From: Aporhodopirellula aestuarii
GTDB taxonomy: Bacteria; Planctomycetota; Planctomycetia; Pirellulales; Pirellulaceae
Length of the DNA: 64,000 nt
Direction of reading: 5' to 3'
Assembly (NCBI RefSeq): GCF_023701485.1
Contig: NZ_JAMQBK010000081.1
Coordinates: 62,001-126,000, forward strand
Of the stretch, positions 35,201-40,817 are shown in pieces. Position 1 is the first letter of the stretch; the number at the start of each line of letters is the position of its first letter. Made by a program: the position numbers and the translations under genes. Below the pieces are notes generated by a model that ran no database searches, had not been told where the DNA came from, and saw only the letters and a list, made by a program, of their open reading frames with translations.

Positions 35201-38200
35201 CAATTGAATGCTTGCTCCGGCGAGCGTTTCTCCGGTCGCGGCCGACAGACGCAAGGCGGCGGAGACGTCCGTCGCCGCCGACTCGAACCCGTTTCCGTCG
35301 ACGAACGTCATCAGGTACTCAACCGTCGACGTTCCGTTGGGGATCGCACCGCCCGTCAAAATCTGAGCAGAAGCTTGTGCCAAAGAAGGTCGGATTCCGT
35401 CTTGGATTGCACCACCGGGATCACCCGCGATCACGAGATTCTCAGCGATGAAGTGCACGACGCTGGTGTCATCGAATCGTGCCGATGACATGAGTTGCGT
35501 TGGGGCCGAATTCGGGGTCACAACGGTGCGGATGAACAGCCCGTTGAGACTGTTATTTGTTAGCACGTTGTTGTGGATGTCCGGTCCGACCCGGCTGTAA
35601 TCAGGCGTGAAGCTGCCTGCTTGCTGGAATGCGGGCGTACTAAACGTGGTCTCTTGGAAACTGTCCGGAGCCGCACTCATCGCGGCGTCCGCACTCCGAG
35701 TGATCTCGTTGAAAGAAATGTTCGGACGCAGATTGATCAACTGAATCGGGTTAACCAATTGTTGCACCGAATCGACCCGAATATCGCTACTCCCGCCGTA
35801 ACGGATTTCGGCATGATTGACCGTATGCAAGAAGATGCCTTCATCTTCCAAATCGAGTCGGCCCAATGCTTGATCGATATCGCGACGGAAAACGATCCCG
35901 CCCCAGTCACCGGGTTTGGGCGCGATGGAAGTCCCGGCACCGGCAGCGTCGGCGGCGCGATCGCGGGTGCTGGTGAAAATGACGCTTCCATCGTCATAGC
36001 CGAGACCGGCGTCGTTGACTTCGCCAATCAGGGAGGCGCCGGTGTCGGTAAAGCTTACCAAACGCGGCGTTCCGAGAACTTGCAACGCACCGCCGCTGCG
36101 GTCGATCTGGGTGCTGCTGCTTCCGACGCTGATGCGGGATGAACGCAGTTTAAAAATCGCGCCGGCATCGATCATGGTCGTGACCCCGGCGGGGATTTCC
36201 ATGTCGCGGCCGTCTTCGAGCGTCCGACCACCGACTTCGCTCAATCCAAATTCATAAGCGAAGTTATCCGCCTCGGTCACAATGTTTTGATCCGAGCCAC
36301 CGTTGCCCACGATCCGGACGATGTCGCCCCGAAGCGTTGAGTCGAAGGCGTTGACGACGGCGGGATTGTTGATGTTATTGAACGGCAAATCGATACTACC
36401 GTCCGCATTGGTCGCGGCGAGCTTGTCAACAAAGATCATTCGTCCGAACGATTCAACGCCGCGGAAACTATTGCTGAAGCTCACCGAACGCTCACCATCG
36501 AGCGTGATGCTGTCCGCATTCACCGTTGCGACAACACCCGTCGCGTCTTGCCGGCCATTGATCGCCGTCGCCAACAATTCGGCAAGGTTCTCAGGAGGCG
36601 AATCGTTTCCAGGCGTGCTGCTGTAACGGACAACCACGTTACCCGGTCGTGCCGAACCACCGCCAAACGGCAGGAACTCATACGTGCGGGTGTCGCCGTT
36701 GGCACCCGTGATCGTCATCGTCTGGCCCGGCGTGATCGATTCACCACCGAGTGTGAACTGCATCGTGCGTAGTTCCGGACGGGTCTGGAACCAGAAATTG
36801 TTCGCTCCGCGAGGCACGCCATCACCATCACCGTCGATCGGTGTTCCTGGAACTCCTGGACGTGTTCCGTCCCGGTCTCGAATCACATCGACCTCATCGA
36901 CCTGCGGCTCGAACTTGATCCGCAATTCATAATCGCCCTGCGTCAATCCACCAAAGCCGCTGTCCTTCACCATCGGGTCATAGGTATCGTTGCCACTGGC
37001 GGCAACACCGATGTAATAGACGCCCTCACCGAGCGACGCGGTCAGGAACGAATCTTCGCTGAAGTAATCGTCATTACGGCTGAGTTGATGGAGACCACCG
37101 CCGGACAAAATGATCGGCGTTGTGCGGAGGTTCAGACCGCTGATGTCGGTCGTTATCGAACCCTTCACGAGCTCGAGTTGGAAGAGGCTGCTGGCAAACG
37201 CGTCATTTTCGATGGCCGCGATCAGTTGGCCGACTTCGACAGCGTCGACAAACCGGCCCCGACGTGGCATATCGATCAGAATCGCATTGTTGACGAATCC
37301 GCCGGCACCATCATCAAGCCTTAGCACGCGGACTTGATCGTCGCCGGCATCACGGTCGCTCTCAATGAATTCGATACGCGCACCGTTGCCGCCTGTGCCG
37401 ACTTGCGTGGCTTCGACACGGAGCTGCAAGGAAGGCCCGATCTTCAAATCGGTCGACGCACTGGCGCGAACCTCTTCGAATAGCGTGACGGTTGTATCGA
37501 GGGCGCTGGAGTCCGACAGCCGCTCGGCAAACGTCTCGACACTGAGTTGACCGATCCGATTGGCATCGTCCAAATCGATTACGAATCGATACAGGTCGAC
37601 GTCGACGCTATCCGGCCGGTGTACGTATTGTCCGTGCAAGACATCGACGTTCGATGGGAAAACAGGTTCCCAATCTGGAAGGGAGAAATCGTCGAGATTA
37701 TCGGGTAGATAGACCAAACTACCTTCCGTCGTTGGCACATCCGCGGGCAGCGTGATCGGATCAATTAGATCATTGAGGAAGCCCCGGAATTCAGGATGTT
37801 CTTCAGCAAACCGTTGATAATCCGGCGAATTCGGATCGGTCGTTGGTGCTGTGATTGCAGGCCCAAGGACACCGTCGGTCGGTCGGCGAAGCAACGCCTC
37901 ATCATTAAACGCATTGAGCGCCATCAGCACTCGCGGAGCCTGATCGGGAGCGGCTAAAAGTCCCAGCAACAGCCCCACACCGGCTGCCGCCTTGCGGGTG
38001 AAGTCCTCGCCGTAATCGAATCCAAAGTTCGCTTGGTTGCTGAACACGATCGACGCGTTGGAGCTGCCCGCGGTCGCGTTGTCATTGATCGCCGGGTCGA
38101 CTCGCACCGACGCTTGCAATTGCGGAACCGCGGTAAAACGCAGATCGTCGGGCAGCGAAGCGGCCGTCAACAGATCGCTAGTCTCACCCAAAGCAAACGT

Positions 38201-39865
38201 GATCCCTTGGTCCGCGGTCTCAGTGAACTGCACACCGATTTTGTTGCTCCACAACTGCAGCACTTCACGGATCCGCAGCTTCTGCGTCGGAGTGATCTGA
38301 TTGAGCGAAGAGGTCGTTCCGTTCTGGAAATAGACGCCTTTGAAATTGTACGGGATCTCGGTGATACCAGACTGCAAGTCGGCACCGAACGCGTCATTGA
38401 TATGTTCGATCAACAACCGGTGCCCCGGATCGTCATCCCCACCGGGCAACTCAATATTGACCTGCTGTGGCGAGATCGACTCACGGATCACAAGGCTCGT
38501 TAGCGTATCGGCATCAAACGTTCCGATGTCCAATGACGTGCTGAGCGTGTCTCCGAGTCCGACCAGCGTGATCGGATCACCGCCGACCAAACGCTGGGGC
38601 AACTGCGTCGATAAGAAAGAACTGTTGACCGAGATCGAGATCAGACTGCTGATAATCGCATCGCCCTCGACCGCAGCGACCAAGTCACTAACCAAGGGAG
38701 TGCTGCCGCCGTAGTTGACGACGATCACACCCGACGTGTCTTGCGAAACCGACAAACCGGCGGTCCCGGTGTTCACAAAGCGGACCTGTTGGCCCGACGC
38801 GTTTTCGCCGACTTGACGCGAGACAAATTCAAACGACCCACTGTTCACGCCGAGCGAAACGGTTGCCGTCGGCGCCGTCAGCATTTCCGATGGTTCAACG
38901 ATCAGGTCTAACTTCGAATCGACCGCCGTTCCGATCCGCAACCGGAAAGTGCCGCCGCCGACGGGAACTCCAGGCAGGTTGTTGATGTCGGATTCGAAAA
39001 TCAAGCGAGCCGTGTGCGTGGTCGCGTCGTAGATCACTTCCTCAGGAAGATAGAACTCGTCGTCGGTCGTCCGCACCGAATCTTGCGTCAGCAATAACTG
39101 GTAGAAGCGTGGGTTCTCCGCTGAGCGTTCGGTCGGATTCCCCGCCGCGTCGTCCTCGACGAACAAAGGATCTTCGTTGAAATAGACAACGATCTCGTCA
39201 CGATTTTGAGTCAACGACCCGTCCGCGTTTCGGATCACCGGCTGCGGCACGACCGCTTCGATCAGTGCACCGAGGTCGAGCCGGAAATTGACCGTCTCGA
39301 CGCGTTCGCCGACCACCGAGGGCTGAATCAGCTCACCCTGGACGTTACGCAAGCCAACAATCGGAACAGGCGTCGCGTTCGGGTCGTCATAGCCGTAGAT
39401 GGTGATTCGATAATTGTCATCGGGCAGCGAATCGGCAAATCGCACGACGACTTCATTCTCGTTCGGATCACCGAGCGACACGAGCCCCGGTGTGATTCGG
39501 ACATCGTCGGTCGTCCCAAACAAGCCGTCACGACCGCTCCGGGTGAGCTGGATCGAATCGAGCGTGTTGGCGTCAAGCTGCTGATCTTGATCAAACCGGA
39601 ACGTCAAAACCCGTGGGGCAATTTGCCGAACCGCCCCGTTGTCGAGCAACTCGCCCTCATTGGGTTGGACCCCGATCAGTTCGGGACCGGCGAGCAATTG
39701 CCGGGCCTCAAGCGTTTCGAGCAAATGCCGACGTCGTTGTTGACGTGTGACGCTCGAACGCCGGCCCTCTCGATTTGAGCGGCGGGCGCGCGTGGGTTGA
39801 TCGGACGACGCTTGAGGGGTCGTGGAAACAGGAGAAGACGACGAATTTCGCTGACGCGAGGTCAT
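20297..39865 (-). CDS. Giant planctomycete surface protein B with C-terminal dockerin
   Basis: A complete 6522-aa product. Residues 49-60 are LETLEARQLLAG, the planctomycete extracellular signature, after an Arg/Ser-rich leader. Domains in order: Ig-like region; metzincin-like fold without zinc ligands (about residues 510-640); pre-peptidase-C-like domain; right-handed beta-helix repeats (residues about 1250-2250 and 3050-4120) with interspersed jelly-roll and further pre-peptidase-C-like segments; an array of 'FEFD' modules (about 4270-5390); a GDAPD/GEVED region ending in SGEVEDYLVRLVGG (near residue 5570); cadherin-like and Ig-like domains with 'YTPPQDYNG' strands (5600-6310); a type I dockerin pair (about 6320-6395); and a Ser/Ala-rich tail. 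The role is expected to be extracellular adhesion or scaffolding. Its neighbour 106 bp downstream is a co-linear paralogue. No enzyme active site was recognised. Confidence 0.92.
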   Translation of the reverse strand: MTSRQRNSSSSPVSTTPQASSDQPTRARRSNREGRRSSVTRQQRRRHLLETLEARQLLAGPELIGVQPNEGELLDNGAVRQIAPRVLTFRFDQDQQLDANTLDSIQLTRSGRDGLFGTTDDVRITPGLVSLGDPNENEVVVRFADSLPDDNYRITIYGYDDPNATPVPIVGLRNVQGELIQPSVVGERVETVNFRLDLGALIEAVVPQPVIRNADGSLTQNRDEIVVYFNEDPLFVEDDAAGNPTERSAENPRFYQLLLTQDSVRTTDDEFYLPEEVIYDATTHTARLIFESDINNLPGVPVGGGTFRLRIGTAVDSKLDLIVEPSEMLTAPTATVSLGVNSGSFEFVSRQVGENASGQQVRFVNTGTAGLSVSQDTSGVIVVNYGGSTPLVSDLVAAVEGDAIISSLISISVNSSFLSTQLPQRLVGGDPITLVGLGDTLSTSLDIGTFDADTLTSLVIRESISPQQVNIELPGGDDDPGHRLLIEHINDAFGADLQSGITEIPYNFKGVYFQNGTTSSLNQITPTQKLRIREVLQLWSNKIGVQFTETADQGITFALGETSDLLTAASLPDDLRFTAVPQLQASVRVDPAINDNATAGSSNASIVFSNQANFGFDYGEDFTRKAAAGVGLLLGLLAAPDQAPRVLMALNAFNDEALLRRPTDGVLGPAITAPTTDPNSPDYQRFAEEHPEFRGFLNDLIDPITLPADVPTTEGSLVYLPDNLDDFSLPDWEPVFPSNVDVLHGQYVHRPDSVDVDLYRFVIDLDDANRIGQLSVETFAERLSDSSALDTTVTLFEEVRASASTDLKIGPSLQLRVEATQVGTGGNGARIEFIESDRDAGDDQVRVLRLDDGAGGFVNNAILIDMPRRGRFVDAVEVGQLIAAIENDAFASSLFQLELVKGSITTDISGLNLRTTPIILSGGGLHQLSRNDDYFSEDSFLTASLGEGVYYIGVAASGNDTYDPMVKDSGFGGLTQGDYELRIKFEPQVDEVDVIRDRDGTRPGVPGTPIDGDGDGVPRGANNFWFQTRPELRTMQFTLGGESITPGQTMTITGANGDTRTYEFLPFGGGSARPGNVVVRYSSTPGNDSPPENLAELLATAINGRQDATGVVATVNADSITLDGERSVSFSNSFRGVESFGRMIFVDKLAATNADGSIDLPFNNINNPAVVNAFDSTLRGDIVRIVGNGGSDQNIVTEADNFAYEFGLSEVGGRTLEDGRDMEIPAGVTTMIDAGAIFKLRSSRISVGSSSTQIDRSGGALQVLGTPRLVSFTDTGASLIGEVNDAGLGYDDGSVIFTSTRDRAADAAGAGTSIAPKPGDWGGIVFRRDIDQALGRLDLEDEGIFLHTVNHAEIRYGGSSDIRVDSVQQLVNPIQLINLRPNISFNEITRSADAAMSAAPDSFQETTFSTPAFQQAGSFTPDYSRVGPDIHNNVLTNNSLNGLFIRTVVTPNSAPTQLMSSARFDDTSVVHFIAENLVIAGDPGGAIQDGIRPSLAQASAQILTGGAIPNGTSTVEYLMTFVDGNGFESAATDVSAALRLSAATGETLAGASIQLAGLPRIPDGTDYVSRRLYRAEFDATGALISGGYHLIASLDGLSSTYTDGGASSEGLLDLNRVGRRGRLDASLVIDPGMVVKLQGARIELGHGTQLLAEGTLSQPVIFTSSLDDRYGTGGTFDTNNDANTLNGNEIAERGDWSGIYAGANAYVSLDHSVVSYAGGISLVTGGESRGFAPLELQQADGRITNTRFEFNEDGQDGSGRPGRGGRLAVDPSVIFVRGSQPVIVANEFKDNRGAAIGIDVDSMVADLLRDTGRQTGSVDTFSEFDDNHGPLVRLNRFEVVPADDDEDKQISGLVIRGGELLVESIWDDTDIVHVLNKSVTVGNIQSSGGLRLQSRANESLVVKLSGAGTPNSATLGTGFTATGETSDSDQRLGGTIHIVGLPGAPVVLTSFKDDTVGAGLAIDGTHFTDTNGDSYGSRPETNDWRSVLLDQYSNDRNVDFILEEELTTDVAPGRNGDVNQAQFLGDLAADLNLGDENRRLGFEVSGYLSGPTDVDTYSFDGSAGSEVWFDIDSTSFGLDTVVELLNAEGVLLARSDNSIAGDVVISDPSVAGLVSPLQSRADTYTEKNVFGDYLDIGSINSRDAGFRVVLPGDSTGNDSRSTYYFRVRSASTNPNDPNAGGSHGTYLVQVRLQEAQEYPGSVIRYTDIRWANNGIHVRGLPGESPLMGEAGENESVVGDDSPFGIASSNDVLESVSLQNDNRAPAQQPQNVGNLLDGKRPVISVAGSISDGLDVDFYQVDIAALVGTEGLNTNYMSTIFDVDYASGLTRPDTNISVFYDPDGEFGPALPQLVLFGADSNVAEDQSSPFGENGNFAERLDRGSISASDPLIGPVSLPEGAYYVAITAGERLPEQLSDVAVRREPINSIQRIFEDRIDSAATGDSVFGGPREDELFSDAAIIGGGFTTTTERANDIGHGVNDNFDKTNFGLTGRNQTFYSEFRGEFNTTDDTNVESPYTRIQRITEGTAGPAGALDLNTLDWSISSNPQIGGTDDFTAQTIPHVSIEASMNGDSADFYQLTITENNTRVIIDVDEGENPFQSIFGDPTLGSVDVDLVILDASRVLLNPPGRVFNSLTTEGQTGSAGDTFFSISSDPFFDGILDQGVYFIGILEANTQIVTAPNGTLTFPRTGEAATGRYVMHVSAADQVIGDGANESIHFDRNVETRGQLLSNAFDLVGYAAEDLPRFYFNYLWDSPLDGLGNPIDSLTLKITSAENPAGITFDETQPNLTLDPTADPDPDFISDSQWRQKVISLSDFAGHTDIRFEFEYESDGVVVDEAEGLYLDDFIVGFAERGETVFNSTPGATTFVGEAEGPTGEYQLEMRRATSFTTPTGNAQGLTRSFDTNDRHAQEITLVVPAGSQVQDGDIFEINDGKTTQVFEFDNNGSTRFTNQRLIFSTADTPAELAMRIRTAINATNRLDVEAASASGLDDETMTGNRLNLFGAVNGSFTELASYSDAPQVTDTLDFELTAQGNRRILMPAVLHNGSGDVNYTRTQGQVIIENNVISDVHAIGIYSEAGDRGTDMEYYRGDPSEVDFFNELFGIAQSTDSPHPFLQLPPVGNPAAGVARNLPTLNNSVDGGLMSGVVIRNNTIDQARMSGIKVEGETRPFVIDALSLNVNDGYTMAIDAAGTRVVFEFEDIGGAPVVAGGSGTAGGNGFIDGHVPIYYRHQSSAAAYNNAPGTVYPYSSFELMLAIEQAIQGSILVTNDMAEVVTAYLGPSMVQRSGFEEQFAANPESFPNAAVYLQGVSNIYFTTAYGSSGGGITDFSVGPAPVAEAAQPFARVVNNTVYGSDGTQSLFPDDAKLDNNDVLADATTTYVGRDHAGPYIQNAAIGYNIPQGLTDQTITFRTVFDSSNVTDARSAVVGVGVEFGNIANFATDGAPTTTVNANIDVNNASISVNYTGSGVVADGSFNGYVFEGDFSNLRGVDVSDASTVGVDVSFTDTQLLVNLTGGQTIDASDQLFLSLEFPTQEFPAALAGVEDANDVDLYKVELIVGDRLIVDIDTIENGPDTIIRIFDEFGESQVLNFGAPNETKVADNGAAPDYLDPRSTAFAGAGRAGTVTDNLNGRDPFVDFTALKTGTYFIGVSSVGNAGYDPNSLSGRTGGTTTGDYEIGIEVYTPRQFVMSLDDGNEGQSRRGGTVGSDLVGTTFTVTQIADFAGNWPNFPVSGGTPTTVGNQLTFEFTNSVTGIVLGNGNYNVPLIANYNVPEIMDAIASAVTGLQDPISGADIPALPNNENGNGPGGRSGPIARGRATALGGQSGDNLGIVNLSDPSRRPGQTRTLFPIQSQGNDTDFPLGFGHDRVENNSSTLSPNNTLTDGFASTELYVLFENIAEIELSPQAMAAGLKLSTNDFRPNSDNNNRVEFAENADQLIAESGIWVTGGASPTLLNNVLSNLHQSILVDETNFFGFGKRVRVAGNDFIKPQEVVVNGNVFQHDESRNSEIRFDVTWPVDPTGPFDIVDTSLSTDDVVGATNVTLQSGDFNFFIDPTGVLLVDSQGNNFLPAPGSRVIDSATSSLNERSSFSSVKTAVGLPISNVLAPNRDVNGVLRADNPNFVTSGGSGQSIFKDRGSSELADFIGPIAIALNPRDNDAAGLDRDTSVSYIQRGVGVLGDFRIQLVDTGDGSNPFTGIGIDDSTLKVAEIPGLRREGANLTVFENDELLEEGIDYTFRYDETSNTITLIPLAGVWRDDRSYRIALNNRDRTVLIAPDPSEVTDGDQIRITDSDGGTVVFEFDSGYQLFLPETPTLIVPTVGTEVGGLSDGDIFLISDGINDAVVFEFDNDGVLLPGSRRVSLPTESLVGQQVGLRVGNDNFLFQFVEENGSATGGAIAVTFNPADPVEGSIFELYRVIQQTLANNGINVVVDVADDDLTTLIITTATSGPAVSITSKPTSFSTGAAPSPSRGISLQLESLPAKETPTGRQERQEYLNLIAQSIQTAITQERRKTNETGDLPSNRAAAFDFEVKIDANRVVLGAPAGYVVDTSGTGLGQDARTLALQVPTVGTGINGIVDGDSFTVSNGNSEKVFEFTLDAQLDNSDATQIFLDTTLGNLTGGEIAELIRETVEEAGLGLTPTVDGETVYLDLPANGLVAASSGQLRVLGLSRPLLDGDIIRVAKAPEPPSTAIAINNAFPAGFEVGTIVAQIDSTVFTLELREGDLLPELYNFEFDTSDADPAEVTPGNFPIDVTETIADENGVLREYFVSRDELARRIAQAIQARGIDVSPVAQDEFIYLTVPAEKTARIISEFNGIGLTETATFEERVTFEFDLSTAENPNGDGVTPGNRAILYSLTDTSSELADKVTAALNPVDDAGNAITLIDGLLPGSSPVAPGQVAVNVSSDNPLTLSVTIDSSLEIRGEPGVSGSSTVEVFGPLLLSMPVLGGNSITNGGIFVIADDDGNDIVFQFGIGGFVPPAQAVVGANVVNYSTADDPDVLATKFAAAIRAAATGLTATVVNGTQVSLGRTDQDRVSNAGLPGVSGTPAIDIVRGIVSDGEILRIRQGDVSVSFEFDSVDNGGGVEPGNVQVAFQPTSTPGDIAEALAAAIRNNSGGLRFTPGEDGTVYPIAELDENGIPTGGVILNDLPGTQVDISDAPTLNVTGVPGGAIPIAISPLFSPEAVKQVMLRQLNSVNVVGELPTTTLVAEDRGGNTLFVENASIISGPVSNYYLPAIKDVVGNPLQPNRDDRTTQFTINLSDIALDFGDAPDPVGLVAGRYPTRLADNGARHIIGVGPVLGTSVDAEVDALSVRTADGDDFTISVSGGGSLFVPRLEDGVVKIDINPNNLFDVTRFDGETFTIDTGAAIATFEFDTDGIFDEDNYNIWVPGYTGNRILTAADSALLTRTAIATGIEEAIALSPLNPASTRTVEGATPGSVTFEVSGDDEDGVTFTSTANPEGLFNASLTTQVSVTVTGAGILEGWIDFNADGDWDDPGELVISPDLAFDGTVNPAIFGEGTTTHTFPVTIPATTTKLLAGQSANTYARFRVSTNGTGSPVGLALSGEVEDYLVRLVGGQPPAIGNPSPQYTVREGDFLQAGDDTGTDAFTNNNGLLVGVTTATPGGVQIYADDIGVRQLFDESGQFAGTLEVQRNGTFTFDADDDFSGQVTFSVLATDVVPSAPQNQLVSPTPIVATITVTPVNDRPTLQDGVVEDDVVTTTTINEDNVVSQADQTSLGPVVFTASQLIDPFYSAGPGTEPDEQDLFFLSAGTVTTPFRTTQGGSLTISSNGRTILYTPPQDYNGLTADTFTYTVADRLKSTLPGTIVSQTADVSGRVEITINAINDNPRVNNETYQTTERVSNSDPILIIPINGPTVINGQSVAGILDNDTAGPLDETQPPQNQTISLKAGQFTSIENGAIVQSRRTEGGGGRIALVGNNLEYTPRLNFSGIDRFTYIVVDSLGAESTATAFINVGGVNNQPEFFGVRGQEGQTTLEFDERKAADETATFDLTSWFVDADDDSLTFPQPTVENTDLFTATTNGSQLTLNFKPFAFGTTTLFVRATDSLSPDVVQEITVTVLGSDDPPVVAGSLQPLQILEDGVGQANLRRPTVDGDGLFFDPDNDVLTYRVRRLGSISNPTAAQIAAHPLVQSIQFLGDTLQITPKPDQSGSVQIEIEASDGTFVNSHSFDFVVLATEDAPRGNVTPSGVASPDAYSVPVGGTLRITDPSLGLLRNDFDPDPGSSIRIAPGSLTQPVGGTGAVDLLGREDGAFSFTTTKTGNSIPVAGQTDTFTYRLIDNTGRLSGPITVNITFNQSSYQNPINKFDVSADGFITAVDALRILNLMNARGADTSAFSVSELTSSPPDYYDVNGDGFISSVDVLQVIEELNRRDANGNNGSSEPLATQSASSVTTVTSNVAGGIESSLASTQAFASGSTANLGSANTVLRTAEEEGPIDASASLDKLLTFGMDLQSGGQLKAEEVADTLASNLSSSQASESETTGQANDSALLDLFSDSFETD
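20690..20905 (-). other. Type I dockerin pair at the C-terminus of protein B
   Basis: Two calcium-loop plus helix halves are visible: KFDVSADGFITAVDALRILN and YYDVNGDGFISSVDVLQVIE. Both keep the D-x-N/S-x-D-G-x-x-x-x-x-D calcium ligand spacing typical of type I dockerins, with a 30-aa linker between them. Dockerins bind cohesin domains; a cohesin-like protein is encoded at 57883-59193. Confidence 0.85.
23700..27060 (-). repeat. 'FEFD' module array of protein B
   Basis: About 1100 residues with at least eight units. Loops 'DGD(Q/I/S)F.I.DG' lead into core strands VVFEFDSGY, VVFEFDNDG, FLFQFVEENG, KVFEFTLD, VTFEFDLST, IVFQFGIGG, VSFEFDSVDN and ATFEFDTDG, then a helix such as PGDIAEALAAAIRNN and a closing strand. 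Isolated copies also occur near 31030-31110 (QVFEFDNNG) and 30250-30320 (VVFEFEDIG). The last unit is inserted between the GDAPD and GEVED parts. Limits were set by eye. Confidence 0.65.
37950..38340 (-). other. Degenerate metzincin (M10-like) region in protein B
   Basis: The helix ITPTQKLRIREVLQLWSN and strand GVQFTE match the entry to serralysin/matrixin-like domains. 'SNASIVFSNQ' then stands where the strand before the zinc helix belongs. The zinc helix position reads AAAGVGLLLGLLAA in place of HExGHxLGLxH: the Gly and Leu framework is kept, but zinc ligands and the catalytic Glu are absent. Peptidase activity is therefore not expected. The fold assignment is by pattern only. Confidence 0.6.
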
Positions 39866-39996
39866 AGACCGAACCTTCTAGGCAGAGCGGACGGCAAGTC
39901 GGTTGTTACAGGCGAAAATGCATGAAAAAACCGCAATACCATTGCACTTGATGTGAATCTCGGAGCTTCGCACGACCTCAGTTCGATCTCACCAGA

Positions 39997-40017
39997 GGGT
40001 TATTTTTTCAATAACCC
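39997..40017. promoter_or_regulatory. Perfect 8-bp inverted repeat upstream of gene B
   Basis: GGGTTATT and AATAACCC flank a 5-nt loop (TTTTC). The centre is about 142 bp upstream of the start codon of gene B, in an AT-rich patch of a GC-rich region. It could be an operator, a leader hairpin or a terminator; the sequence does not decide. Confidence 0.35.
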
Positions 40018-40163
40018 ACAAGCGGAAACCGGCCTAAAAGCGGACGAAGATCAGTCGTGAATGACAAGGCTGAACGCCCATCAGCACTCCACTCGGGGGT
40101 CAGGAAAGGATCCCTATCCGTCATAGGAGCTAAGGCGTACAGTTCGCCGAGTATAGTTAGGGC

Positions 40164-40195
40164 TAGCGGTGTCGCAAATTTTTGCTGCACCGCTA
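40164..40195. promoter_or_regulatory. 32-bp interrupted palindrome
   Basis: Outer arms TAGCGGTG/CACCGCTA and inner arms GCAAA/TTTGC with a 2-bp mismatch between them and a central TT. It lies about 310 bp upstream of the start of gene B. This kind of dyad is typical of protein binding sites or stable RNA hairpins; no partner gene can be named. Confidence 0.35.
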
Positions 40196-40817
40196 CTTAC
40201 CGCAACGAACACGTTGGCGAACGGATGTACCAGTCGCAACGACGCTGGCGCCGAGATACTCCCCGTCACTCACCCTGCCATCAGGTGGCAAAAGTGAATC
40301 TGACAAGCCTCAGAGACGTTTCAACGCGCATAACCGGCACGATTCCGCGCCCACTTGGACGCTCGAATACGCAGAAAGTTCCACAAAGCATGCATGTGGC
40401 CCCTCTTCGACGGAGGTGAATGTCTGTCGATCCGCCGAAATTGCGGACCGATCCCCCTCTGCGGGCTTCCCCGCCGGTGAATAGCGGCCACGTCAAGTCA
40501 GAAGTGAGCAACTACCTCATTCTGAGCATGGGACTCTTGGTCCCGAGTGGGTAATACGCCACAGCGATTGCCCCGAAAATTAGGTCGATGCGTTCCAGAC
40601 ATCGTTCGGTGGCGGAAGAAACGACCGATGTCGGTTGGTTTTTTCCCGTCGGCCTCGCGGGGCTCGACGGCGGAATTCATTCGACAGCCTCCGTCTCTTG
40701 ACCGGGCTGTCGGTGATTCCCGCATGGCGGCTGACCAAGCCGCAACGCCAAATCTTTGACTCGCACAATGGTGACCTGAAGCGTCAAATCCGCTGGATCA
40801 CCGCGGGTGCTTGCCTG

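Larger units (their letters stand above)
39866..40817. other. 950-bp non-coding region upstream of giant gene B
   Basis: No convincing gene is seen. Short frames exist on both strands but show no conserved motif, signal or ribosome binding site. It lies upstream of gene B and downstream of the von Willebrand A gene, so it should contain the promoter and 5' leader of gene B. Two palindromes (listed separately) are the only clear structure. No sigma-factor consensus could be assigned. Confidence 0.5.

Noticed and set aside
40547-40759. 70-aa plus-strand frame in the 950-bp intergenic region
   Set aside because: No signal, motif or ribosome binding site; overlapping frames of similar length exist on the other strand. 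It could be part of a dispersed repeat, but this cannot be tested here.
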